Numbered from the stretch's first letter, positions 42,465-54,300 are shown. The stretch is DNA of 64,000 nucleotides from Pyropia yezoensis (GCA_009829735.1 CM020619.1:16063816-16127815); one strand, 5' to 3'. Notes: generated by a model from the sequence alone, not told the origin. Made by a program: numbers and translations.

Positions 42465-44076
42465 GTGACCATAGAGGTCGACTGCGCTCGTGGTGGTGTG
42501 GAAGCTGGCGGTGGTGGGCGTCGCCTGGACGAGCGCGGTGGCTTCTCGGGCGGTGGTTGCCGCTGTAGTGGGGAGTGGCGCGGCGCTGGTGGGGGTGGCG
42601 GGGGCAGCCGCCCGGGTGGTGGGCGCGAGTCGGACGCCTATATGACGCGAGCGCATAAGCGTCGGAGTGTGAGACGGCTCTGTTCTGCGTGTTGGCGCCT
42701 GCAGACCACGGGCTTCAACAGCCCCTCGTGCCCCTCTGGCGTTCTCTGCCCGTCGGCCCCTCTTCCCCTTCACTACGTTCCCGGATGTGTCGACGTCCAA
42801 GGAAGCGGCGTCTACAAGGACCGGGTGGGGAGTGACCTCGACCGCCTCGCGGCGGCTGGAGACGAAGCGGAGCCCGTGGCATGGCAGTCACCCGCGGAGC
42901 TCACGGTGCCGGTCGTGTCGACACCGTGGGAGCAAGTAACGGCGGTGCTGCGGCCCGGTCAGTTGGAGTCGGAGCCGCTGGGGCTACCCATCTCGTTGTC
43001 CGAGCGCGACCGGCTCAACCCGGGGGGCCACGCGAGGTACCTGGCGAGGTGCCAGCCGATTTGAGCTGCTCAGCGGCTAGTGCGGGAGCTGAAGGAGCAG
43101 GTTCGTCGAGAGGACGCGGAGAAGCAGGCGGCGCTGCAGCGGCGCATCGACGACTCGCAGTCGAGTCAGACGCCAGCGCCGCCGCAGTGGCAGTCAGCCC
43201 TCAAGAAGCTGTTGGAGTTGAGCTACAGCAGCTCCTCCCAAGCTCTCGAGGCGATAGGCGTGGGGCAGGGAGAGCCAAGGGAGCCGACGGCCGTCGAGAC
43301 CGAGCCGGCCCGTCAGTAGATGCCGGCGGCGGACGCATCGCGCACCGAGGCCGTGGCGGGGGCGCCATTGGGCGAGGCAGACAAGCTAGCCGACCGCGCC
43401 GCGCCGCTCCCCGCGGGGACTACCTTGCCCTTCACGGCCTCGCCTCCCACGTCGAGGAATGGTCCGAGTCCGAGCGAGCGGCCCATTGTCGAGCCAACGC
43501 CGCCAGCGGGGTGCTGATCGAGATCACGGGGACGACAATGGCGATGGTGGGAGCCCGAAACGCGGCAACGGGCGCCTCGACGACAACGACGTCGAGCGGG
43601 CGACCAGCGGCGACCGATCCGTCGGCGACGACGGCGGCGGCGTCGGTGGCCGGGCCGGTGACATCGATGGGCGCGCAGCGGGCGAGGACAGGCGCGCCGG
43701 CGGCGACAATAGCAGCACCTCCAACGATGGCGGCAGAGGCGCAGACGAAAGCGGCCGAGGCAGCGACGGTTAACGTCAAGCCGGCAACGACGGCCGCCGA
43801 ACCGGTGCCGATGACGGGCCTACCGGAGGGGTCACCTTCCTCCCGGGTCTAGACGTCGCCTGCCGGCGCAGGCTGCACGACCTGTCCGCCTCGGAGCAAG
43901 CGGCCGACTCTTTTGCTCTCGTCGACGTGGCGGACGGGCCCAGCGCGGCCTGCTTTGCTGTCAGCGCGGCGCGCGTGGGGCGGGGTCAGCGCCTGGACGA
44001 GGTGCGTGGCACGCCTTCCCGAACCGACCCATCGGCGTCGGGGGGGCCGGTTGGACCTGTGCTGATGACAGATGCT
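42465..44076 (+). pseudogene. Decayed ORF with a coiled-coil segment, truncated at E3
   Basis: One plus-strand frame from 42465 reads protein-like through stops at 43062 (TGA), 43317 (TAG) and about 43516 (TGA). It includes AWQSPAELTVPVVSTPWEQV and a Gln/Glu/Arg-rich helix RELKEQVRREDAEKQAALQR (about 43085-43145). Nearer to E3 another frame carries DLSASEQAADSFALVDVADG (about 43890-43950), ending at the LTR. No known family was recognised. It may be an old host gene or an unclassified element into which E3 landed. Confidence 0.35.
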
Positions 44077-44545
44077 TGTGGCAAAACTGGCCCCACGCAG
44101 GGGAGCAGAGGGCGCCACACTGGCACGGGGAACAACTGGTCTAGCCCGTTCCTCCCTTTGCATTTGATCCCGAGTTTTCCTAAGTCAGGGATAGTTCGCC
44201 TAGTAGTAATTCCAACTTAGACTTGAGGGTTTTCTGCATTTTATCGCCTTAAATTTTCGTGTGGCCCGGTGGGCAGGTGCTGGGGTGGGAGATTCTGAGT
44301 GGCAAGATTCTCAAAGGACCCTGGGGGGGTAGGGGGGGGGACAGCGGGGCTTGGCCTTGCTTCCCCGTCCCGACCAAGAGACTGTTGGCCCACACACCAT
44401 CTTCTTGTTTGTTAGTGGGGGGATTGCCCCACAACAGGGACAGCGTGTGAGCGACTTGCGCTTTTTTCGGTTCACCCCACACGGGAGGCAGCCCTTGTGC
44501 ACAACCCCAACTTGGGTGCTGGGCGTGCGAGTGGTTTTTTCCACA
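44077..44545 (+). repeat. E3 5' LTR
   Basis: Begins TGTGGCAAAACTGG and ends TTCCACA. It aligns along its length with 52239-52707 and with the reverse complement of 31091-31558, with scattered substitutions. Confidence 0.95.
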
Positions 44546-44547
44546 TT

Positions 44548-44565
44548 TGGTGGAGCAGCAGGGGA
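44548..44565 (+). promoter_or_regulatory. E3 primer-binding site
   Basis: TGGTGGAGCAGCAGGGGA starts two bases after the LTR and is identical over 18 nt to the E2 site at 14458. Confidence 0.88.
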
Positions 44566-44640
44566 CAGAGATAAACTTTACCTCCGGGTTCACCCGGGTG
44601 TAGGGGGCCCTTTGTCTCAGAGCAACGGTGGTCTTGGACT

Positions 44641-46602
44641 GTGTCGTATGGATCGTTTGCCAACACGGCTGGATCGGACTCCCCGTCGTCCGCGGAGTAC
44701 ACGGGTGACGCACGTACTTCAGTGCCTTTGAATACTGGTGAGACACCGGTAGGTGTACCTGGGGTCGCAGGGGGACAAGAGGTCCCTCAAGGCAGCAGGA
44801 CTGGGAGTACGGGCGGGCAACTGGCCACCCGGACTCAGTCGGGGGCTCATTCGAGTGACATCCCCGGTGATGGTGGGCCGAAGCTCGGCCACCGGGTGGT
44901 ACATTCAAGGGGAACGTCCCAAGGTGAGAGGACTCTCCCCTCGGGATCTACTCCGGTTGGAGCCAAATTTGGCATGGAGCCATCGCCAACTAGGCTTTCG
45001 GAGGACGGCGGACCTCCGTTGGTCTGTGATGGGCTCGCGCCCTCGCCCCCGGTTGAGACCCCTGAGGATCGTGGTTCCCCCTCAGGTGGACTCTTGAAAG
45101 CTGACCGAGACTCAACTGGAGTCGAAAATCCTCTCTGGGCGGAAACTGTCCGTCGGGAGGCGACCGATGTGTTGCGGCAGGCTCTACCGGAACTGGTGGT
45201 CACGATGACGAATACCATATTAAGTCAGATTGTGGCGAGTTTGCCACATGGTCTCGATGTCCAGACCGGAGTGGGGCTCTCGAGCCCGCAGACGCAGGGA
45301 ACACCCTACGTATACCTGGGCGGCCCGAACAGAGACCAACCCCTGTGACTCCCAACTTGGGAACCACGGGGACGTCAGCAGGTCGAACGCCGAATACAGG
45401 GGTGTCTCCTGTAGAGACACCGGGGGCTACACCTAGCCCGCCGGTGCTGACGGCAGAGACGGGTCAGTTCACCCCCCTGCCCCAGCGGCTGTTTCCTCAA
45501 CGTGAGGTGCCGCCCAAGATCCAGGTAACCAACCCGGTCTACCAGGGTATCCTCGACTGTAAGGCCTACGCCCTGAACAACAAGTCAGTGGCGTATGGCC
45601 CTGTTCAGGCCCGAGGTATGGGCCGTGCCAAGAAGAACGTAACTCACTCTTTCGGGCACAAAGCGGAGTGGGACGGAACTCCCACCCTCCGTGTCTTTGA
45701 GGTCCTACGTCGTTTTACAAAAGCCTGTGACGACAATGCCATAAGTGAAAGGCGTGGCTCTCCATATGCTACAGGAATTCACCAAGGGCGACCTACGGAC
45801 GAAAATTATGTCCGTCACGCCCAGCTCTTCACGTGAAGCAGCTGGTGAGGTGCCGTTCTACCTAGAGCTCATCAACTGGTTTTTGTGTGCTATGGTTGAT
45901 GAAGCCGCGTTGGCTTCTCAAGTCGAGAAGTTGACGCAGGCGCACCAGGAGGAGAATGAGGACGAGTTTTCCTTCACGGACCGAGTCCGTAAGCTTAACA
46001 ATCTTTGTGGCTTTCTCCACCCACAAGCTGTGGTGAAGAGTCGCTTTGTGGAAGGTCTCCATTGGTCGGTCCGTATGGAGACCCGGGAGCATAATACCTC
46101 CCGGGCAACCCTGGCCGAGTTGGACAGGTCTGCCTTCCGCAGAGGAGAGGCTTATCGCAAGCTGCGAGATGAGCAAGGCCAAGAACGGCATGCCGAGATG
46201 GCCAAGGAGAGAGAGGAGGCTCGCAAAGCCAAAGAGCTACGGGAAGCCCGCCGGATCCGTCAGGATAACCTGGTAGCCGCAGTAGGAACTTCCCAAGGCA
46301 GCCTCTCGAGTTCCCAATACGGGAAGACCCTCCTTGGAACGGAGAATGGGTGTTGGAACTGCAACGCTGATGGACACTGGGCGTACGACTGCCCTATGTA
46401 GAGTAAACGCATTCAACGGCTTTTTAAAAATGCAAGCAAGAAGACGGCAACGAGCGAAGTATGGTCGCGCCGCAATGGGAGTGCGCGGCCGGTGGTAGCC
46501 GTAACTACACCCTCGGCCGAAGAGGCGGACACGTCGTCCTCGGACTCGTCGTCCTCCCCTTCGCCATCTGACTCTGACGCCAAGTCGGCGGGAGACGAGT
46601 AA
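44641..46602 (+). pseudogene. gag: E3 Gag, frameshifted and with an internal stop
   Basis: Three pieces: 44641-45348 (N-terminal Ser/Gly-rich region, then a helix ALPELVVTMTNTILSQIV), 45345-45750 (start of the capsid-like region with HSFGHKAEWDGTPTLRVFEVLRRFTKAC) and 45745-46602 (capsid C-terminal part, a long Glu/Arg/Lys helix, CCHC knuckle CWNCNADGHWAYDC). The frame changes at about 45345 and 45750. A TAG at 46399-46401 interrupts it just after the knuckle, but the frame continues to an acidic Ser/Asp tail ending GDE then TAA at 46600, homologous in position to the GNE stop of E2. No convincing ATG opens the first piece. Confidence 0.85.
46590..46596 (+). promoter_or_regulatory. Remnant frameshift site of E3 (GGGAGAC)
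   Basis: GGGAGAC GAG TAA stands at the gag end in the same phase as GGGAAAC GAG TAG of E2, differing by one A to G change. The -1 frame is open from here to about 46785 with protein-like sequence, after which an indel moves protease to another frame. Confidence 0.65.
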
Positions 46603-49600
46603 ACGCTGGAGCTGGTCGTCCGAAGCTCACAGCGGCATCCTCGGCCAAGTGGGTCCAGAGTACGAATCAGCCCTGTCGGAAATTGCGCCGACCCAAAGGG
46701 GTCCGCCCACCTCGGGTAGGACTGCCTAAGAACGTTAACCCACGTCGGGTCATTGCGGTGCTGACCGGAGAGAACTCCAGGTGGCTGGCCGGGTGCAACT
46801 AGCCCCAGGCCGTTCGTGTTGCGCCCGTATCGTACTGGATACTGGCTCATGCGCTTCCTTGATTCGCCAGTCGCTGATTCCTAAGGAAGTGGAACTCCAA
46901 CGTTGGAGGTCCAGGGCTAACTATATGATCGACATAAATTGTGGGATACTGCCCATTGTTGGTGCTGTGACCCTACCAACTTGGCTGAGTTCCCATTAGG
47001 TCAACGTGACGCGTGGTGTGGTTGAGAACATGTCGGTGCCCCTGCTTCTGAGCACTCCGCATGTGGTGACTCAGGTGCCTTTGATTTGTGGCCCTGAGTA
47101 CTGGGTGAAGTTGAAGCATTGGGAAACTGTCCCCATCGTTGGTAAGGGGAAGTCTGTGGCTCCTGTGACAGTATCACAGTCGAAGCCTGTTTTTTCTGTT
47201 AGAGAAGGGCTTACTGCTACCTTGCGTCTGGCCTGTAAAGCCACGTTGCCTCCCAACTCGGTGGCACACGTCGACGTGGAAACTGATTATACGGGGAACG
47301 GGTTGGTGCACCCTAACCTCCAGCTTGCTCGTCAGCACCAAGTGCATGTTGCCCTTGGCACAATGGACTCCAAAGCCGGAGTCCCGTGGAAGGTCCAGGT
47401 GATGAATATGAGCTCTCTACCCAAGGATTTCAAGTCGGGAGCCAAGGTTGGCTATATCGACGAGTACCAGGGTTCGGTGACAGCGGTCACCCTCAACTCG
47501 GGAGTGACCGGCGGCAAGAAGCCCGCGGAGGAGAAGGAAAAAGCCAAGTCGGCGGCCTCTTCTCGACCCCATGTGGATATGGAGAGTGTTCCGCCGAAGT
47601 TGCGGGTTGAAATTGAACGCCTCTTGGACCAGTATGACGAGTTGTGGGATGGCCAATTGGGACTCATGTAGGCCACAGAGCACCGGATCGAGTTCAAGCC
47701 CGGTGTGGCCCCTATAAGTCAACAACCGTATAAAGGAGGGCCCCGTTCCAGGGCCCTCGTCAAGGAGCAAGCTGCTCGCATGGGGGGCCTAGACGTGATT
47801 GACGTCAGCAACGCCGAGTGGGCGAGCCCAGTCGTGATCGTCCCCAGACCGGATGGGACGCCACGGTTCTGCATTGACCACCGTAAGCTCAACGAGAGCA
47901 CGGTAAACGATAGATATCCTCTTCCTACGATGGATGACTGTCTGGACTCACTGTGGGAGGCAAACGTGTTCTCCACCCTAGACTGTAACACGGGGCACTG
48001 GCAAATTCCCATTGTCCCGGAGGACAGGCATAAAACTACCTTTACCTGCTACTGTGGGACCTACCAGTCCAAGCGGTTGCCGCTTGGGCTGTGCAACGCG
48101 CCGGCAAGTTTCCGGCGCGCGATGGACATGATTCTGGCCGGAGTACGGTGGCAGATCTGTCTTGTGTACCTCGACGACATCATCGTCTTCTCCCGAACTC
48201 TGAGAGAACACATTGACCATCTTGGTCAGGTGTTCACGATACTTGTTGACGCCGGTGTGTCGCTAAAGGCAAGCAAGTGCCGCCTCTTCACTCAGGACGT
48301 GGAGTACTTGGGACATGTTGTCCATCCGGGGCGTCTCAGTGTCAACAAGAAGAATCTGAAGGCTATTCGTAAGGCCCAGTACCCCCGGACACAAACCAAG
48401 ATGAGGGGCTTCCTCGGGATGTGTAGCGTGTACCGACGTTTCACAAAGGGCTTCGCCAAGGTGGCGAAGCCGGTGAACGAGCTAGTCAGCTCGACGCTTC
48501 CGAGCAATCTGCATCCCCCAAGTCGGGTGGAGCAGGAATCCTTTGAGACCCTTCGGGACCAGTTGCTGGACCCTCCCTTCTTGGCTATTCCGAGGTTGGG
48601 AGGCCACAATGTTCTCGACGTGGATGCTAGTTACGACCAACTTGGTTGTGTGCTGCTACAGCAACAGCTGGACATTGAGTACTTGCCAGTGGGATACTTC
48701 AGCAAGGGGCTGAACTCGGCCGAGCGAAACCATGGAGTCACCGAGTTGGAGGGACTCGCAGTGGTGTGGGCGGTGACATCACTTCGTCACTACCTCGACG
48801 GTAAAACGTTCCTCAGCCGTTGTGACCACCGCGCGTTGCAGTTTATCTTCGAGACGGATTGCATCAATACCCGCCTCAACAGGTGGCGGGTGCGGCTGGC
48901 GCCTTTCAACTTTGACTTTGAGTACCGCCCCGGCTGGCAACATGCCTTGGCCAACGGTCTGTCTCGGGTACCTACCGAGGGGCTCGACACTAACTCAATC
49001 GATGAGGACATCCCTATCGTGGGGGCGGTCACGCGCTCGGGTCAAGCGTTGGACTCCGAGACGCCAGGGAACAAGAACTACTTGCACCTGTCGGTGGATG
49101 TAGTCGTGAAGGCCCAGGCCGATGATCCTTCTGCAAGTCGGAGAGGGAGGCGCTTGACGCAGCGGCGAAGACACGGTTCTTCGTGGGAGACGATGGCCTC
49201 CTCTTGAGGAGGGGGGCAATCCAGGGGACTGAACAACTTGTTTTCCCCGCATCCCTCAAGGATAGTATCCTTGTGCGGGAGCATATTGCTCCCGCAGGTG
49301 GACACCTGGGGTCTAGTAAACTTTACCAGGCCCTGACAACCCGGGACTACTGGCCCTCGATGGTGGTGGACATCTACAGCTGGGTGGCTGCATGCACACG
49401 TTCTGCGCAGAACCGCCTGATGGAACGGCGGCCCACTACGGCGATGATGCTGTTACCGGCCAAGGAGCCATTTGCCGCTGGCAGAGATCACGGCCATGTC
49501 GGTCGTGTCAGCATTCCTAGATCACTGAGTTACCGCGTATGGCATCCCAGATATGACGCTATCGGACAACGGACCGCAATTTGCGTCCGTTCTATTTCAG

Positions 49601-50476
49601 AGAGTGCTGGACATGTTGCGGGTTCGGGCAAACTATACCACCCCCTACCACCCACAAACTAGTGGGCAGGTGGAGCGCTTCAACAAGACTATTGCTCGGC
49701 AGCTGCTCCACTATGCGAGTGAGCAGGTGAAAACGTGGGACCAATATGTCTCTATTTTGACTACTGCCTACAATTCGCAGGCTCACTCTTCTACAGGGGA
49801 CGTACCCCTCGCTTTTGTGACTCCGCGCCGTGTGCGGTCTAGTGCGGTACAGCGGCCGCTACCAAGTATGAATGCTGGTGGCGGGACACCTACTCCTACT
49901 GAGAGTAAGGTGGAGCTCGCTGCTAGGCTTGAGAAGCTCATCCCTGAAGTCAGAGCTGAGATGGACAAAGCGCAGAAGCGCTACAAGCGTACTTTCGACA
50001 AGAAGGTACGCAATGCCAAGCACGTCTCCAAGCAGGGTGACTGGGTGCTAGCACAATCGCATACCCCAACTGAGAGTAAGCTGGTGTTCCAAACGAAGGG
50101 ACCATACCAAGTCCTTCGTACGGATGGGCGACGGTACACCATCGAAAGTGACGATAGGATCCGCACCGTAAACGGACAGGACGTGGTCAAGGTTGCACAG
50201 CATCCTCCAGGCAACCCGGTTTGGGCGCGTGCGCTCAAGGCGTGGCATGTGCCGTACCTGCCTGCGGCCAACCAGGGTCCGCAGGAGTACGTGTTCGACA
50301 AGTTCGTCGACCACGGGTGGGATGAGGATACTAACCGCCTCATGTCGAGGGTGCGCTGGTTTGGCTACCGCGCCAAAGATGATACATGCGAGAACGTGGA
50401 GGACCTCCCCGCTGAGAAGGTCCGGGCTTACTGCGCCCGGAATGACATCGACGCGGATTGCCCTCCCTCAACGTGA
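46590..50476 (+). pseudogene. pol: E3 Pol with stops, frameshifts and an integrase deletion
   Basis: Protease IVLDTGSCASLI (about 46830), reverse transcriptase with FCIDHRKLNEST and YLDDIIVFS (48167), and RNase H with DVDASYDQLGC are recognisable. Stops: TAG 46997, TAG 47669, TGA 49526. Frame changes occur near 46785, 49140 and 49480. In integrase the zinc finger has Ser for the last Cys (CTRSAQNR), and the segment holding the first catalytic Asp is missing at about 49480, where AKEPFA joins directly to ITAMSVV. DNGPQF and GQVERFNK remain. The C-terminal chromodomain has Cys for the Trp of DTWE (DTCEN). It cannot function without help. Confidence 0.92.
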
Positions 50477-50587
50477 GGGAAGGCCAAGTGGTCAGGCCCA
50501 GAGAGTGCTTCAAGTCGAAGTGGTACGCAAAGGGGCTTTGAACTACAGCCCTAACCCTCTCAGTCTGACGACAAGGGCAGCAGCCGA

Positions 50588-52018
50588 CTAGGCACGCATG
50601 CTAGGCCCTCCACCACCACGGTCCTCGCGCTCACGCGGAGGCGAGCGGCGAGACCCACGCCAGTAGCGGTCCCCACTAGTCGGTGGAACAGGCGCCTCAA
50701 AGTCGGATTCGTCATCAGTCTCACGGTCACGAGTAGGACGACGAGCGCGGCCACTTCCCTGCTTGGTCTTGCGCGCAAGTTGGCGGCGCAGACGACGGAC
50801 CGACTCGGTCTCGGATGGGGTGGATGACTCCGACTTGGAGTACGACAACTTTTCATCCGACACGGAAGGAAAACGCCGCGAGTGGCGGCTACGACGACGA
50901 GGAGGAGAGTAGGCACGGCTCGCCCGAGGCTTGCCGCGCACAAGTGGGGCCGACAAGGCCATGATGGAGCCGATGCGATGTGAAGCTTCAACATCTACTC
51001 GAGTAGAGTGAGTTGACCCGACGAGCGCCCCTCAGATACTTGCCGAGGGGTGAGCTGCTCCAAACCTTGGATCAGGCGGGGAGGGAGGCGCCAGAACTTC
51101 CCACGCCTCTGGACGCTGGCCACCCAGGTCGACATGACCTCGAGGAACCAGAGTGCCGCCAACATGGCAAACACTATGTGGTCCGGGCCAGCCGTCATCA
51201 TGACAGAGCCGAAGTGGTCAACCAACCGTGGTAGTAGCGCGGGGAACCCATAGAGGACCTCATTTCGAGGCCACCGCTTGGGCTTCTTGGGGAACAGTAA
51301 CTCCCTGATCGCCGGTGATTGCTGCGTAAACTCCAAGTCGAGCCGAGATAACCAAGTAGGGACCTCTTCGATTGTCCTTCTCCGTCCGCACGTCGAAGTA
51401 ATGGACGTGCCGATCAGAGGTATGGAGGCAAGGGGGGCAAGGTGCCACCACGTCCCACGTCAAGGTCGGCACGTCGCCGGGGCCCTCGGTGGTACCCCCG
51501 CGGGTCAACAAGTTGTTGACCCGCTGCACGTCTTCGACCTCCTTGTCATCAAGGAAGGCAAACTGGTCCGTCTTGAAGCCGGCAGTGAACCCGACCCAAC
51601 GGGGGAACTTCTCCCGTAGGCGGCCCCAGACCCGATCCATCGCTGTGCCAAGTCGGCCGCAGCGGATAATCGTCAAGCCTTCCTCGTATTGGGGCTAGGG
51701 TGGGTAGTACCACCTCCCCAGGGCCTCCTGCGAAGGAACAGGGCCTACCTCCGGAGGAGAGCCCGCCGCCAGTCCCGAGTCGGGTGGCGCAGGCATCGCA
51801 TCCCCCGGGGCAACCGCGGGACTCCCGCCGGAAGTCCCAACGGGTGCTACAACGCGAGGCGTGTCCTTCATACGCTCGTCCAGGGAGTCAGACTCCACCC
51901 CGGAGTATACCATGTCTCTCCTCAAGTTAGGGAGAGGCAACTTGGTCGTAACTGCCCGAGGCCCACCTCGAGTTGAGGAGGACTTGGATCGTGTGTATAC
52001 CGGGGGCCTCGCCAGCAT
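50588..52018 (-). pseudogene. E3 antisense accessory ORF, broken into four pieces
   Basis: Minus-strand pieces: 52018-51695, 51676-51260, 51336-50995 and 50962-50588, in changing frames. The third contains DHFGSV and SVQRRGKFWRLPPRLIQGLEQL, matching the E1 core (FGSV ... SVRRQGRLFHLP ... IAQL) and, more weakly, E2. The last piece is Arg/Ser-rich with a Glu/Asp patch and does not resemble the E1/E2 C-terminal domain. It ends 112 bp from the pol stop. A purine tract (gaggagaggggag) and the 3' LTR lie 220 bp upstream of its start. Confidence 0.7.
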
Positions 52019-52223
52019 GGGGGTGACCCGCGGTAAGGTGAGTAGCTGGGGAGGGTGGTGGTAAGGTGGCGCAAGCTGCTAAGTGGGCGACCTTAAGGAG
52101 GAGGACGGTCGACGTGACTGCCTCCACGTCAAGGTGACGTACCAGTGGACAGCGAGTCGCCCCCCCGGCGAGTGCAACACGCACTTTTATATCCCTTCTC
52201 AGGGCCGAACGGTTCGGTCGGAA

Positions 52224-52238
52224 CTGAGGAGAGGGGAG
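52224..52238 (+). promoter_or_regulatory. E3 polypurine tract
   Basis: ctgaggagaggggag directly precedes the 3' LTR start TGTGGCAGAACTGG at 52239, the normal position for the plus-strand primer. Confidence 0.8.
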
Positions 52239-52707
52239 TGTGGCAGAACTGGCCCCACGCAGGGGAGCAGAGGGCGCCACCCTGGGACGGGAGACAACTG
52301 GTCTAGCCCGTTCCTCCCTTTGCATTTGATCCCGAATTTCCCTCAGTCAGGGATACTTCGCTTGATAGTAAATCCAACATAGATTTGAGGGTTTTCTGCT
52401 TTTTAGCGTCTTGAATTTTCGTGTGGCCCAGTGGGCAGGTGCTGGGGTGGGAGATTCTGAGTGGCAAGATTCTCAGAGGACCCTGGGGGGGTAGGGGGGG
52501 GGACAGCGGGGCTTGGTTTTGCTTCCCCGTCCCAACCAAGAGACTGTTGACCCACACACCATCTTCTTGTTTGTTAGTGGGGGGATTGCACTACAACAGG
52601 TACAGCGTGTGAGCGACTCGCACTTCTTTCGGTTCCCCCGACACGGGAGGCAGCCCTTGTGCACCACCTCAACTTGGGTGCTGGGTGTGCGAGTGGTGTT
52701 TGCCACT
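52239..52707 (+). repeat. E3 3' LTR
   Basis: Begins TGTGGCAGAACTGG and ends TTTGCCACT, with the last base changed from the expected A. It aligns end to end with the 5' LTR. Confidence 0.95.
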
Positions 52708-54300
52708 CCGCCAACGCAGACGCGAACCGCCGCCGCCGGGGGCGCGCCGCGTCAGTGCCGTCGGTGAGCGCCCCTCGCACACGCCGCGGCGGCGGCGGCG
52801 GCAGCGGCTGTGGCGGTGGCCGAGGTGGTCTCAGTGGCAGCCCCCGACCGCGGCCGTCACGGCCCATCCACCCACCGCCACCATCACCACCACCGCCCGT
52901 CCCCCCCCACCCCCCCCTTCCTAGCGGTCCCGTCGGCGGCGGCCGCGCGTCACTGCTCAGCTCGCCGCCAACGGTGCCAACGGCGTCGGCGGGCCACGGT
53001 TCGGCGCGACGCTGCCGCCGCCGCTGCTGCTGCTGCGGCTGCTGCCGACCCTGCCGCCGCAGCCACGTCGTCGTCGGAGGTGGTGGCCCCACTGGCCCTT
53101 GGCGTGGCGTCGCCGCCGCCGCCGCCGCCGCCAGCCGTCTCCCCTCCGCAACCGTCCCTACCCCCCGCGCCGCCGCTACCGTCGGTACCCACCTCGCTGC
53201 CAACACCGCCCGTCTTCGGCACAGCCCTCCCCCCCCCCCCCCCGCCCTCTCCTATCAGCAGTTGAGGGGCCCAAACGGCGGCAACGCGTCGCCGCCTCCG
53301 CCGCCCCCCCCCCCCCCCTACCAGCCCGACCCGCCAGGCCGACGGCGGCAGCCACCCACCCCTGCCGCCGTGCCTGCCGGGACGGCAGCGCCATCGCTGC
53401 GGCCGACGATGCCGACGACCGCCGCCGTCGGGTGGGCACCGCCGCCGCCGCCGCTGCCGCCGCCGCTTCCAGCGCGGCCGCGCCATCGCCCCCGTCACCG
53501 CCGTCGCCGCCCCCGCCACGACAGGCGGCCACCCATGGCAGCGCTTCCGACTCCGACGCGGACCGCCGCCGCCGGGGGCGCGCCGCTTCGGTGCCGTCGA
53601 TGAGCGCCCCACGCACACGCCGCGGCGGCGGCGGCGGCAGCGTCGGCGGCGGTGGCAGCGGTTGTGGCGGTGGCCGTGGTGGGGTCAGCGGCAGCCCCCG
53701 GTCGCGGCCGTCACGGCCCATCCGCCCACCGCCACCGTCACCACCACCGCGTGCCTTCCCCCCCCCCCACCCTCCCCGGCGGTCCCGTTGGCGGCGGCGC
53801 CGCGTCAACGCTCAGGCGGCCGCCAACGGCGCCGCCAATCCGCCCCTCGTCGACCGGCCGCCACGCCCACGACCCCCCCCTCTCGCCGCCGCGGACACCA
53901 TCCCCCCCCCCCCCCCGCGCCGCCCGCCCGCCGCCGCGGCGGCAGCCGCCGCCGCCACCGACAATGGCGGGCTTCCCCCCTCTTCCCCCCCCCGCCCGCC
54001 CCCCCCGTCCACCGCCGCTGCCGTCTTGGCGGTGGCGCCCCCCCCCCTCCCATCGCGCCCGCGCCCGCGCCTGACAGAGCCGGCGGCACCGCCGGCGGCA
54101 CCACCTTGGCTGCCGCCGTTGCCGCCTGCGCCGCCGCCGCCGCCGTCACCGCGGGGGCGGCGGCGCCGCACTAAGCGCGGCAGCCGCGGAGGGGCGGCCG
54201 TGATGAGCGCCCGCGCGAGCGCCCCCCCCACGCACAGCGCGCGGTGGAGAAGAGGGGCCGTGACCGCCGTGGCCGCCGGAATTGGACCCGTCCAGAAGAC
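52708..54300. repeat. GCC-rich DNA with a 280-bp direct repeat 834 bp apart
   Basis: The block at about 52718-53000 (ccgccgccgccgggggcgcgccgc, acacgccgcggcggcggc, cggccgtcacggcccatcc) recurs at about 53552-53830. E3 ends at the left border of the first copy. Long plus-strand frames encode Pro/Arg/Ala-rich sequence; the first copy could be SR/proline-rich protein-like, but no domain is seen. Confidence 0.7.

Larger units (their letters stand above)
44077..52707 (+). mobile_element. Ty3/gypsy retrotransposon E3, both LTRs present, internally decayed
   Basis: LTRs of about 469 bp at 44077-44545 and 52239-52707 flank a PBS, broken gag and pol, and a broken antisense ORF. Flanks (atgct on the left, ccgcc on the right) do not form a target duplication, unlike the solo LTR of the same family at 31091. 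The element cannot be autonomous. Confidence 0.93.
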
